A stretch of 64,000 bases of DNA. It comes from Acridotheres tristis. Taxonomy: Eukaryota; Chordata; Aves; Passeriformes; Sturnidae. The translations under genes were made by a program, and so were the position numbers. The stretch covers positions 29,990,255 through 30,054,254 of the forward strand of contig CM072919.1 in assembly GCA_037013685.1 (NCBI GenBank), given 5' to 3'. Every line of letters starts with the position of its first letter. Within the stretch, counting starts at the first letter, position 1. Below the pieces are notes generated by a model. It had not been told where the DNA came from. It did not search any database and saw only the letters and a program-made list of their open reading frames with translations. Positions 37,336-49,000 of this stretch are shown piece by piece.

Positions 37336-37375
37336 TGGTATGGTATGGTACGGTATGGTACGGTACGGTACGGTA
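37336..37375 (+). repeat. (YGGTA)8 pentanucleotide repeat
   Basis: Eight consecutive pentamers, TGGTA or CGGTA, in the order T,T,T,C,T,C,C,C, followed by TGGTT. The C-type units create TACGGTA junctions, so the array carries four CpG sites. Confidence 0.95.
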
Positions 37376-39576
37376 TGGTTGGTATCATGCTTGTATTATA
37401 TACTACATTGGCAGTGTTTAGATACTGCATTGGCAATAAATCTAATTGTAATGGGAGACCAGTTATCTTATCTTTGGACAAGTCCCCCATGGCGTTCTTA
37501 GGATTTAGCTGGCGAATCATATTGCCTGTCAGAGAAAATTACAAGGGAGAGAGTATGTGTATGTGGCTGAAGACTCGACTATTTTCACAAGCTGGAAGGC
37601 AAAAGGTACTGGAGGCCCTCTGGCATCCACTGAGATGTTAATTGCCAAGAACTGTAAAGCAAGTGAGCCAAAGTGGATGCTTCTGAGGCACTAGGAAGTT
37701 GAAAGCGAGCTTTGGTACTGTGATTGCTTCTTACTCCATGTTTTGCGGTATACCTAAGCATACAGCATGAGATTAATTTTCCCTCAGAAAACCAATTGAA
37801 GACATAAAAAAAATAATTTTGTTAGCAGCTGAATTTCTGCCACAAACCATTTCTACTCTATTCTATCTTACCCAAGAAATGGAAATATTTAAATGTTAAG
37901 CAGATGAGAGTGAAATAAATTTTCAAAAACCAGTTCTATCAAATATTTTTGTAAATAAACAAGGTTTATATTTTTAAAGTCCACATTTGTTCTTAAACCA
38001 AGAATCATCAGGAATAAATCTCCCTGAGCTGCTAAAGAGCATTAGTAAGTTTTAAAACACTCATTTACCAAAATGAAACATAACATTTTCAGACTAGATT
38101 GATCAGCATGATGTTACAAAATTTCAAAACCAACATAATTCGTAGGTAAGTCTTCCTTGGTAGCTCATCTTTTCTAGTTTTCTAGTCATATCTTGTTATT
38201 TACTTGATTCTCTCAGTTATTTATTTAAATATTAGGTCCATGCCTAATTGTAACATTCTTTTTTGCCTTCTGGTGCTTGTAGCTTATCCTCTTTGTTTTG
38301 TGCCTTGTTCTAATATAATCTTCTAGTTGTACCATAACATTATAAATATATCTAATGTTTTTGTATTGTTTTTAATGAAAGGAGAACAAACCTGTCATAT
38401 TTTCACCTAGGTTGTCATAGCAAGCAATTAAGTACCTCAATATGAAGCTTTTACTTGAAACTTTGAAACATTTACTTGAAATCTAGTTTTCCTTTGACAC
38501 TCTCTTTTCTAATCACTAGACCTGTTCAGTATCCAATAGGAGTTAATGAAGTGCTAAAGACCATTCTAGGGATGGAAGGAATTGATATGGCAATAATGTT
38601 TACAATTTCTGTCCTTCTGCCACAATGTTCTGCAAAAAATCCACTTACTCAGTTCTTGAAATTTTCTACTAGACAATTTCAAATTTATCAGCACTGCAAT
38701 ATGTCAACAATCCATTGTATAGTCCTTTACTTTTGCTCTCTCAACACCTGATTGCTCTTTATTTCACAAAATAGAACTGTTCAATTTCTTAAGTCCTGAA
38801 AGAACTTTATCTGGAGGTAGGATTTACAGATTAAAAATAAAATCAGCAAGAGAACAATATCTTCTCAGTACGTCCCAGAATGATACAATAAAAACTCCTG
38901 ATAGATTAGGAAAGAAAGGATATGTAGAATATCACAGAAGATGAGCTTAAAAATTACTGATATTATGTCAATTAAAACAGTTTCTGAATGAGTATATATT
39001 AAGAAAAAAAGTGAAAACAATCAAAAATATCTGTTCATCTACTGAAAATAGAGGGAATGAGGTGCTGCTGCAACCCATGGACATCACTGGGAGTGCAGAC
39101 ACAATCATTTATGTGTGTTTTATGTATCAAATATATTAACTTCAATAGTCAATTAAAATCATGCTTGGAATAGCAGATACTGCATTACACATAGCAACTT
39201 CTTAAAGAAGCATGCTTTGTGATTCATTTCCATGACAGTGTAAAAAATGATTGCTATTGTCAGATATTAAGAGCTGAATAAATGACTGAATTTGTCTTCT
39301 ACTCACCTAGAAATCTCCTTAGCTGTTTCCTACTATATGTTGTTTCTTCAAATAATCCTGCAAAATAACACTGAATTGTAAAATGTAAGGAAATTTGAGC
39401 AAGTAGGTAGCCAATGAAAAGCTTTTCTTCAGCATGCATATGGAATCTTAATAGAAAGATTTTTTACATTTAGTGTTGGTTGTTGAAATAAAAATGCAAA
39501 AAATAGCAAGTTTCTCTTTAAATGTTTTTACTAAACAACTATTATTTCTGTAGAAACACTATCCCCCTCCTCCTCT

Positions 39577-39596
39577 CCAACCAACCAACCAACCAA
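39577..39596 (+). repeat. (CCAA)5 repeat
   Basis: Five CCAA units preceded by a C/T-rich stretch and followed by TAAAAAAAC. Confidence 0.9.
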
Positions 39597-39942
39597 TAAA
39601 AAAACAAAATCAGAACTCCAGACCTGGTGGAAATCAAATCTTGCTTTAACTGGTAGAATTTCAAGATTCATATGTGTTTAATTCGACAGGGACAAGGTGC
39701 ATAGGCCTGGGTGATTATTTAAGCAGAAATTTGGCTAATATTAGGTATGATTTTAGCTGATAACTAAGTGGGCATACTACACAATGCATTATTGGTATTT
39801 TGACATTTTCAGTCTGTTATAAGTATGGGCTGTTGACAAACAGGATGTCATAAAAACAGAACTCCCTTATACAGGGAGCCAAAAAATATGACAAATTTGA
39901 GGGCTGCACTGCACCACTACATCCAAAAGAAAGTGTAATAAA

Positions 39943-41101
39943 GCTTGTGTGTTGTTTTGGACAGCCTGGGTTTTGGTAGTGGAGGGGAGAGGGGGGAGAC
40001 AGAGGTGGCTTCTGTGAGAAGTTGGTGGAAGCTTCCACCATGTCTGTCACAGCCAATAGCTGATGGCTCAGAAGATGGACACGCTGCTCGCCAAAACTGG
40101 GCCAATGAGAGAGGTTGGTAATACCTCTGTGGTAACATATTTAAGGAGAAAATCAAAACGAAGTGGAGCACACACAGCTATTTTTTCTAGTCAGAGAAGA
40201 GGAGAAGGTGAGAACATGTGAGGAAAACAACATGGAGACACCAAGGTCAGTGGAGAAGGAGGGCAGGAGGGGCTCCAGGCACTGGAGCCGAGATTCCCCT
40301 GCAGCCCATAGTACAGACAGACCATGGTGAAGCAGCTGTGTCCCTGCAGCCCAGGGGGATCCATGGAAGCTACAGAGATCCACCCACAGCCCATGGGGAT
40401 CCACAGGGGATGCAGAGATCCACCCACAGCCCATGGGGATCCATGGGGGATGCAGAGATCCACCCACAGCCCTTGGGAATCCATGAGGGGTGCAGACATC
40501 CACCCACAGCCCATGGAGGAGCCCCATGCTGGAGTAGGTGGATGCCTGGAGGAGGCTGTGACCCAGTGAGAGACCCAGTGGAGAGAGGGCCCTGCTTCCA
40601 GGCTGGAGCAGCCTGTCCTTGGAGGACTGCACCCTGTGGAAGAGTGACACACACCACAGCAGTTTTGGGAGGACTGCTGCTCCGGAGATTAGAGCCACAC
40701 TGGAGAAGTTCATGGCCAACCGTGCCCCATGGTGTAGCAGTGGAAGGACTCCTCTCCCTGAGCAGTAGGAGACCTCAGGTGATGAACTGACCAAAGACCC
40801 ATGCTCTATCTCCCTCCACTCCCTTCCCTGTTGGGGGAATGGAAGGAGGGGTTGGCAGAAGAAAAGTTGTTTTTAAGGGCTTAATTTACTTCTCATTATC
40901 CTCCTCTGATTTTATTAGTAATAAACTGATTTTGTACCTCTAAGTGAGCCTGTTTTTCCACTGGAATGTTTTCTCCTAGTCCTTATGTCAACTCATAAAG
41001 CCTTTTAAAATTTTTTTTTCTCCTGTGCCCAGCTGTGGCAGGAGAGGGTGAATGAACAATTTCTGCCTGGTGTTGGGCCAGTGTCAAACCACAATCGCTT
41101 G
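39943..41101 (+). mobile_element. Solo LTR, ERVL-like, with internal 40-bp tandem array (LTR 39948-41096, duplication GCTTG)
   Basis: GCTTG flanks both ends (39943-39947, 41097-41101). The 1,149-bp LTR starts TGTGTTGTTTTGGACAGCC and ends GTGTCAAACCACAATC, a decayed form of an ACA end. Layout: GGGTTTTGGTAGTGG-type U3, a TATA-like TATTTAAGGAG near 40138, a 40-bp tandem array at 40347-40523, and AATAAA at 40920-40925. A C/T-rich U5 with CCCAGCTGTGGCAGGAG follows. This plan is that of a common long songbird LTR I recognise. The 213-codon minus-strand and 190-codon plus-strand frames across the array are repeat artefacts. Confidence 0.85.
40347..40523 (+). repeat. 40-bp tandem array inside the LTR
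   Basis: Three full 40-bp units start at 40375, 40415 and 40455, with a partial unit before and a diverged one from 40495. Each unit carries GATCCACCCACAGCCC and ATGGGGATCC. As 40 is not a multiple of 3, the peptide read from it cycles through three frames, all of which happen to stay open. Confidence 0.92.
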
Positions 41102-41609
41102 TAAAACAGAAAGAGTGAAAAGGAGTGAAAAATTCCTGGAATCTGTCATGCTTCTGCTCTTTACGTCTCTGTCTGTAACTGAATGAAACATTTCAGGAAA
41201 CATTTTGAATACCCGTGTCATACTCCTTCCAGACCACTGGAGTCTATTGCAAATAACTCATTATATTATGTGTTCTCTAAAGAAAAGCCTTTTCAATATG
41301 CATTTTCTATGCACGAAACCTTTCTATCTCCACAAAATGAGAAGTAGACAAAGGAGGCTTTTATGACCATCTTCCATAGGACTTGGGTGGGGAAAAAGGA
41401 AATAAACTAAAAATATTCCATGAAGAATTGCAATGGAATAGAGAAGTGTTTTCTCCAAAGTTACAGTTGAGCTTCTGAGTTTTCTTGGAGGCAAACTGTA
41501 TGTGTGGCATTCATGGAAATATTTCAGACTATTTTTGTTACCTAGAACATACCTTGTTTCAAAGTTTGGATCAATCACATTCCTTTGTGAACATCATAAT
41601 ACAAAGGAG
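41102..41609. other. Unassigned sequence between two LTRs
   Basis: About 510 bp with no gene or repeat recognised. Confidence 0.5.
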
Positions 41610-42031
41610 CCCCATTGTTGTACTGAGCATGGGCCGTGCAGTAGCCACCCACGTACCCAGGTAAGATATTTCTGTGTTTTATCCCAGAGTGCATAAAGGA
41701 GGCAGCTGGGCGGTAGCACACAAAAGCCTGACTCTGATCATCTAAGCTTTACACTGTTTATACATTTTAACAAAGACATCAATGTTCATTGGTCACAGTT
41801 CTCCCAGCTTTTTCATCAATTAGTTCTCAATCCCCTATTTGCTCATTATATCTCTCACTTCTCATGCTAATTAGTGCTCAGGCGTAGTTCTCTCCCTCTG
41901 ACTCTGAGGTCTGTCTGGAGTAGGTGGTCACTGAGTTTGGTGGTCATGATCTCACACTGATGGAATTACCTCTTCCCAGTTATTTCTCAGTCCTGACTTC
42001 ATTCCTGGTGGCTCTCATCCACACAGCCCAT
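41610..42031 (-). mobile_element. Probable solo LTR, ERVK-like (LTR 41616-42025)
   Basis: On the minus strand it runs from TGTGTGGATGAGAGCC to CTCAGTACAACA (410 bp). Flanks CCCCAT (41610-41615) and GCCCAT (42026-42031) agree at five of six bases. The minus strand holds GACCAATGAAC (a CCAAT box) and AATGTATAAACAG (a TATA box) near 41755-41795, about 140 bp before the LTR end. A GGATAAAACAC polyadenylation-like element lies near 41685. Boundaries are less certain than for LTRs with perfect duplications. Confidence 0.5.
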
Positions 42032-43168
42032 TCATTTTGAGAGTCTTCCCTTGTCCTTGAAAAAAATGTTATCCAAGTATACAGCATTCACACTGCAATT
42101 GCTTAATAATAATTGTCCAGCTACTGCTACTGATTAACAATGATAAAAAGAAAAATTTCTAAGTTTGACTCAAATCTTGAGGGGTTCATATTTTGAGATC
42201 AATTCCACTGTGGTGGAAATTCTTGAAAAAATACATAAATCTATATTCCTTCCCAAGAAAGACCATGCACACCATGAGAGAATAGTGCAAGCTTCTACTT
42301 CCATTAAGATGCATCTCTTATCAAAACTGCTTCCACACTAGCATTTAAGTTTTCACTATTGTAAGATAGTTTGTGCAACAGCGTTTGTTTTATCATGGCA
42401 CAGCTCTGCTGTCTGCTGAATTGTTGTTACTGATTTTAAATTAAAGAATGGAAAATTAATTTGATTTTCAGAGTGAAAGGTAGTCTGTTGTTCTGCAGGT
42501 GTATTTTCTTTTAGATGATGGAAAGAAGTTTCCTAATACGGAGGTAAGAAAATAACTTTGAATACCAAATGAAGTTAGGAATATATTAATATATATTTTC
42601 ATGATAAAGCTGTTATGATTGCATATTGATTCCAGAAAAAACCCTATTTTTTAAGCTTTTACATAATATTTCATATCTACTTGTCATACACAAATATTTT
42701 ATAGATACAGAATTTTAAAAAATATGATTAATACTGATGGCACATAAATTTCTCAGCGTCTTACTTGATTATTTCTAGTTGTACATTTTTCCTCTGTGTT
42801 TGATGCAATACAGGTGGTACTGAAGCTTACTGACATATTTCTATGTATGTATATGCATATAGTAAAATTAGTGAAGAACTGTCTTCTGTAGCAGGATTAT
42901 TCTAATTATACCTGTCACAGTTTTAAAATAACCACAACATTGTTTAATAAACAAAGTAGTTTAAATCTCATTCAGAAATCCCTGTGCTATTCTGTTGATG
43001 CAAGAACTCTTGTTTCACCTGTAGAAAAGCCTGGCCCATTTCTCCTTTTTCTCTGCTCAGAAAATAAATTCAAGGTCTTTCAGTTTTATCTTATTAAGAA
43101 AAGTAGGTTAATTACAAAATTTGTAATTATTTTCAGCATCACCCACATAATTTTAAGTCCAGCTTTAT

Positions 43169-43195
43169 TTTGTGGTGTACAAAGTACACCACAAA
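43169..43195. repeat. Perfect 12-bp inverted repeat with 3-base loop
   Basis: Arms TTTGTGGTGTAC and GTACACCACAAA surround the loop AAA. A second small GTACxGTAC-like motif follows. No transposon ends or gene context are visible. Confidence 0.9.
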
Positions 43196-45020
43196 GTACA
43201 GTACAAAGAGCTTAATAGTGATGTATATCAATATAACGTGATATAAGTCAACTACATAAATTTTCCCCAAAGAGATTAAACCTGAAGAGTCAGTCTGTTC
43301 CACACAGAAGTGTCATTGTTTCTTTTCTGACCACAGCAACCATGTCATTCTGACCTTTAAAAAATTCTGAATGCTATGAAAACTATCCTTTATCTAAGTA
43401 ATGAGCTCATTAAAATATTTCATTTTATCTATCTCACAGACGGCCTGACATTATAAGTGGAAAAGAAAAAAAATTCCCCAAAACTATGAATTTGATCTTT
43501 ATCTTCATTTGATTGTGAATACAGACTATAGGATAATATTTTTGGCAAATGATGTGCTGACTCTCTTTTTAACCTTAAAAAGATCTGAAAAGAAAATTAA
43601 CTTTTGCCATTTTATGCCAGAACAGTGTTATTTAAAAAAAAAAAGTTTGCAAAACAGTGGTTTAAATTCTGTGATACTAGATTAGGTTGTCTTTTTTCTT
43701 TTTTTAATCAGCAGTTCTTGGATGAAAAACAGTGTTTTAAAAAAATAATGTACTGTAGTCTCTTTCTACAATATATCTGTATGGTATGAGTGTTTTCTAG
43801 TACACCATTGAATTACTGTTATCACCAGAAATCCACGTGTTTTACTTCAAAGCAGTGCTGCAGTTGTCCAAAAATTTGCTCATTTTTGGCTGTTTCTGGA
43901 ATTACATATTTTAATTGAGCAAACATACCTTACTACACTGAAGAAAGCCTCGTGCTCTGGTGAACAGAATTTGGAGACTGTAAGGGTGGTGTTTCAAGAA
44001 AATGAACCAGTCACCACAAAACACTGCAATGTGAATGCAAATAGTGAATTTTGATATTTTCTCTTAGTGAATGGATTGATCATTGTCTAACTAATAACTG
44101 AATAAATAAGAACAATTGAGAGGCTCCTGGACTTGCTGTTAGGAATATAGAGCCTTTGCAAATTTTCCATCTCCTGCCATATCTGTAATGTCATGTAGAG
44201 ATATCCATTTCCATGAGATACATCATTAAGCCAGATACCCAAATCTAAACACTGGCATAGATTTATTCTTTCTTGCTCTCAATCTGTTATATCTAATATT
44301 CTTGCAAAACTGATGGTAATGCTCAGTACTAGATGAACAAGGCTACTTTCACTTGAGATATAAACCCACTAAACCTTCACTTGACTCTCTCTGTATCCTG
44401 TTGAACCCACTGAGATAGTAGTGTCTTTGCCTCAAGAAAAAGCAAAAGGAAAACTTTCACCTGATCACTCACATTTCCTAACTGCAGTGAAACAAAAAGC
44501 TTTTAAGAAAAAGCCTCTAAAATTGAACTGGGAATTCCTTGTCTGACAGATGAAAAGTATTTTTAGTAACTTAAAGAAGCAAATGTAATTTGCTTGCCTT
44601 TTATAGCCTAGGGAAGCAAGGTTTAATTTACATAATAATTCATTTCCACTAGTCATAGACAAAAATCACGACTATATTCCTTTCCTTTTTTTAAGTAGTA
44701 TTCAATCTTTTAAGTTTTTGCTACCTCACATGATCATTTACAGCTGAGCAAAGCACATATGAGTTTTGCTGCTCCAATTTACTATTTTCTATTGCAAGTC
44801 CTCTCTTCAAGAGCAAATTATATATGAACATGAAACCACAGAAAAAGCACTAGATTGCCACTTTGGAAAAAAATGTATTACATAGAGTGAAGTAGCACAA
44901 GATTTTCCACAGTCTTTAAGGCCCGCTTTCAGCTTATGCCTTTAAGGTCCACTTGTAAGTGTGTGAGAGGTGCTTCAGTTTTAGGGCATTGAATTTTTTA
45001 ACAGAACATACATACAACAA

Positions 45021-45040
45021 TCTAATCTAATCTAATCTAA
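45021..45040 (+). repeat. (TCTAA)4 repeat
   Basis: Four perfect pentamers in AT-rich sequence. Confidence 0.92.
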
Positions 45041-45844
45041 AACTGAATAATTCTTTTTTTTTTTTCAAGCACTTTCACAGGCTTTGGCTGCAACACTCTT
45101 ATAGTTTCTGTATACCATCTATTAATTTTTGTCTGTTTTTAAAATAGCTAACATCTACTCCAACATTTTGCTTCTTCTTTGCTATCATTTTACACGATTA
45201 AAATTTCAAAAGTTCCACTAAATTACAAGCTAATATCTTCCTTTGTCATTGTTACATGACAATAACTCTTACAGTTAAACATAATTTTAAACCTACAAGA
45301 AGAACATGTTTGCCTGTGTATGTAACATCTCTTTAGAAGTTTCTAAATTACTGTAATATCATTACTTGGAGGATAAAGCCTGGTGTAACCTGTTTAATCC
45401 TTACACCTGAAAGTTTTGTCCATATGCCTGCTAATTACAAAGGCGTTCTACACAGCTAATGTCTATCTCATGTCTCAATTACTATCCTACCTGTATTCTT
45501 CTTCTGCCTTCCCGGTCTCATCTCTCATGCAATGAAAAAGTTACACATATTGATTTCCTGTGAGAACATCCAGAAAAATATTCTGAAGAATAGTGAAGAT
45601 AATATATTACAGCAACTCTTGCTAACACTTTCCAAGCCAAAGAATAGTGGCAGATGTAAAGAAAGGAATATCAGAAGGGTATGGTGACAAAATTGTTTTG
45701 GTAGCTCTTAAGAGAAAGACATACTAACAGAGGAGTGATGTTAATGTGATATAATTAAAACTATGTCACTTTTTATTATCAGTGACATATCCTTCTAGAA
45801 TCAATTATATATATTATTATAAGCTGAAGAAACTGGGAGGGGCA

Positions 45845-46095
45845 TTCATAGAACCAAAGGATAAGAGACTGGTTGAGGATGGATGGGACCACTGGAAGCC
45901 ATCTGATCCAGTGTCTCTGCTCAAGCAGGGCTGCCCAGAGCCATATCCAGACAGCTTTCGAGTATCTTCAGGGTTGGAGACTCCGTAGCCTCTGTGACAA
46001 AAACTGTGCCAGCACTCAGTCACCTTGACAGTAAGAAGTTCTTGTTCATATTCTGAAGTAGCCTCCTATGTTTCAGGAGAATTATGCCTCTTCTT
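45845..46095 (-). mobile_element. CR1 LINE 3' end, antisense
   Basis: It starts with CATAGAACCAAAGGATAAG and runs through ATGGGACCACTGGAAGCCAT, CTCAAGCAGGGCTGCCCAGA, and then GTCACCTTGACAGTAAGAAG and TTCTTGTTCATATTCTGAAG. These are the antisense of the CR1 3' terminus and ORF2 C-terminal region. It is 5'-truncated near 46095. Confidence 0.85.
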
Positions 46096-49000
46096 ATGCT
46101 TGATCACAGCAAAACCTAAGGAATTTTATAAAGTAAAATTTCAGATGTAGAATTAACCTTGCTCTTTCCCTTGCTACCTTTTAATTTCTATCGAATATGG
46201 AATGAATATAGGTAAAGTTTGCTGTGTGGGAAAAAGCTGCAGATGAAGCACTTTCCCTTTAGTGGTAAGTTCATTTTCATTTTTTGATTATTTGGGTTTG
46301 ACATATAGCAGTTTCATCAATACAAGTTTCGTATTAGATCAGAATATAGAATAAATAATAAAATTTAAAATGGGCCTAGAACATTCTATCAGTGATATTA
46401 TGTAGTGATCCACTTGGGGGAGATGATGAGTTGCTCATATGACAGTGGTATGTAACACTGTAAAAGTATTAATTAAAAGAAAGCAATTTGCTTGCAGCTT
46501 GGGTTGCAAAAGAAAATATCTTCCAAACCTGTATTGCTGTGACCTTCCTGTGGTGCACCTGCATGAGCTTATACTACAAATAGAGATGAAGAAAATGGGA
46601 CTTTTTTTGAAATCCATTTGAGATACAAAGAGGGAAAAGCTCAGCTCGTGAAAAATTTCCTTGATTGTATAGTACCACTGGTATTTGCCATGGTATAAGT
46701 ACTTAAGTGCCTGCCCATCTACAGCTTCTAGTACAGTAAAATTCTCAGCGGTCAGATGTCAAATTGGCATTTTTTGGTCCACTTAACTGGTACTGGGCTA
46801 GTGTATAGCAAGTAATGATTCAAGCAGCCTTGCCTTTTCATGGTTGCACCAGTGAATAGCTTTTTTTCAGTAGAAACACTAATCTGCAAATGCTTAGCTA
46901 GCAATATACCTGGAATTTTAATTCATCTGTTTCAGAATGATAGGTGTCAAGACACAGTCTCTAGAAGTCCATGTTTTTCAAAGTTCTAGAGAATTGTTAT
47001 CAAAGTGATGAACCAGACTTTCACGTCAGTCTGAACACTATGAGTGGCTTTGAAGGTGTTAAGGAAATGTAAACAGTGGTGCTTTGGAACCAGATATTTG
47101 AAACTAACCTCAAGTCTTATAGGACAAGTTATCTGTGTGCCTCTGCAAGAAATATCATTAGAAGCACAAGGAAAAATGCTAAGGTATCTTGAATAGGGAA
47201 GAGCCCTGAGTTTCAGATTCAAGTTGCAGCATATATTGTTTTAATTTTATGTAAGAAATCTTCTCCTATAGTTTAAATTGACATCAAAACAACTGAGTCC
47301 GGCATTTCAAATTTACATCCAAATATTATAAATAGTCACTGACATTAGATTCAGGCCTACTCTCTTGAGAAGGCTAAAATTTTAAAACTGCTATGATCAG
47401 ATTTGCTTTCCCTGATTTACTCTAGCAATATACTTACTGCAAATGTTTACTCGTTTACAGAAAGTGTAAATAGCAGACAGGTATTTTTGTCATCAAACCA
47501 TCTGAATAGGCTGTTGCTACCTCTGATTTGAAGTAATATACTTCCTAGTAGGATAATGGTTAAAGATATTAAGTCCACAACCAAGAAAAGAAAAGAAAAA
47601 CATCCCAGTCTCTGTTTATACAGTGTTTCAATAAGACCGTATAGTAGCCAAGCAACTATAAAAATATATATGCATCAAGTCACAGAAATGTGACCTAAAG
47701 TCCAACACAATTTGTGTTCTTCACCATGCTTGTACAATCATCTTGCCTCCATGTTGTGTTACAAATTCTGCTGCACTATTCTTTATTAATTTTTTTCCTC
47801 TGTTCAATAGTAAAGCCTAAGATATATATTTCATAAGAAAAGCCCAAAAGTTATCCTTCTTATCTTATGAAGTTAACAGATCCTGGATCAATAGCTTTTG
47901 TTTCAAATTTTACTGCATTTCAAATGTATTTGTATCTATTTTGGTATAAAACATACCCCCCACCATGTACTCTATCCTCATACTATACTATACAAATACA
48001 TACTCAATATGTAAATGCAGTTAGCTGAAATTAAAATCAAGATTGTTAAAATTTGGACTTGTAAGAATATACCATGATGACCTGACTGAAGGTATTTTCC
48101 CAAATCAATCTTTATCTCAATTCTGTGGGCTTAAAGCAGCACAATATTTCCCTGACATGTAATTTTTCAGTGTTCAGGCATTGGATTGCTGAATGCTTTC
48201 CTGATACAGAACAATTCACAAAGCTAAGGAAATGATGGAAGAAAGGTGTTTTGGGTTTTTCCTTAGGCTGTATGAGAAGAAAACCAGAAATATTTAATGG
48301 ACAGAAAAAAGCATCCTATTAACTAATATGAAATAGTTCATTCCTCCCTCCTGTTAACAACAGACCTGTTGCAACATTGCTGGAGAACTAGAGATGTTAA
48401 TTTTCTGATCTTTTATGTTTGGACCAATTTAACTTGTTCTCAGAAAACCATGGGGGTGAAATTATCAGAAGAATACTGCTGCCATACAGAAACTGGTGAT
48501 GTACCTCTTGGCCTGCAGGTCTAGAGATACATGAATAGGTTTGACATAAAGTTGGCTCATCATAAGGACAGGGAAGAGGTGCAGATAAATCCACTTCCAA
48601 TATGACAGCCTCTTGGAAAAGGGGAAGCACTCTGCAGTGATTCCTTCTATTGGTTTCTTTTACCTTTCTGGCAAAATGGATCTTCTATTCATAGAGTCAT
48701 GACAAGAGTTAAATTAGTCTATAAATTTTGTGCTTCTTATGGGCCTAATGAGGAATTTCTACTTTCTCTGATTAAAAATCAAAATAAAACTTTAAAAGAC
48801 AACGGGACAGAGAGAAAATATTTGTTCACTGTAAGAAGCGCTATATGCACAAATAATATTTGCACCAAAATTTATTACCTTATCATTATATATTATAAAT
48901 TATATATTATATATCCAAATATGTAGATATATAATAATATCATAATATGAAATATATATACAACATAAAATGAACCCAATCAAATATATCCAACTCCATT

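Larger units (their letters stand above)
36213..39942. other. Unassigned AT-rich sequence, no gene seen
   Basis: About 3.7 kb. It contains the YGGTA pentamer array at 37336-37375 and a short CCAA array at 39577-39596. A 124-codon plus-strand frame at 37267-37641 is extended by the pentamer array and shows no domain. Confidence 0.55.
42032..45844. other. Unassigned AT-rich sequence, no gene seen
   Basis: About 3.8 kb. It holds a perfect hairpin at 43169-43195 and four TCTAA units at 45021-45040. Frames are under 92 codons with no domain. Confidence 0.55.

Noticed and set aside
37267..37641. 124-codon plus-strand frame
   Set aside because: Extended by the YGGTA array; no domain and no splice or promoter context.
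40153..40794. 213-codon minus-strand and 190-codon plus-strand frames
   Set aside because: They lie inside the 39.9-kb LTR and are carried by its 40-bp tandem array; opposite-strand frames of similar length argue against coding.
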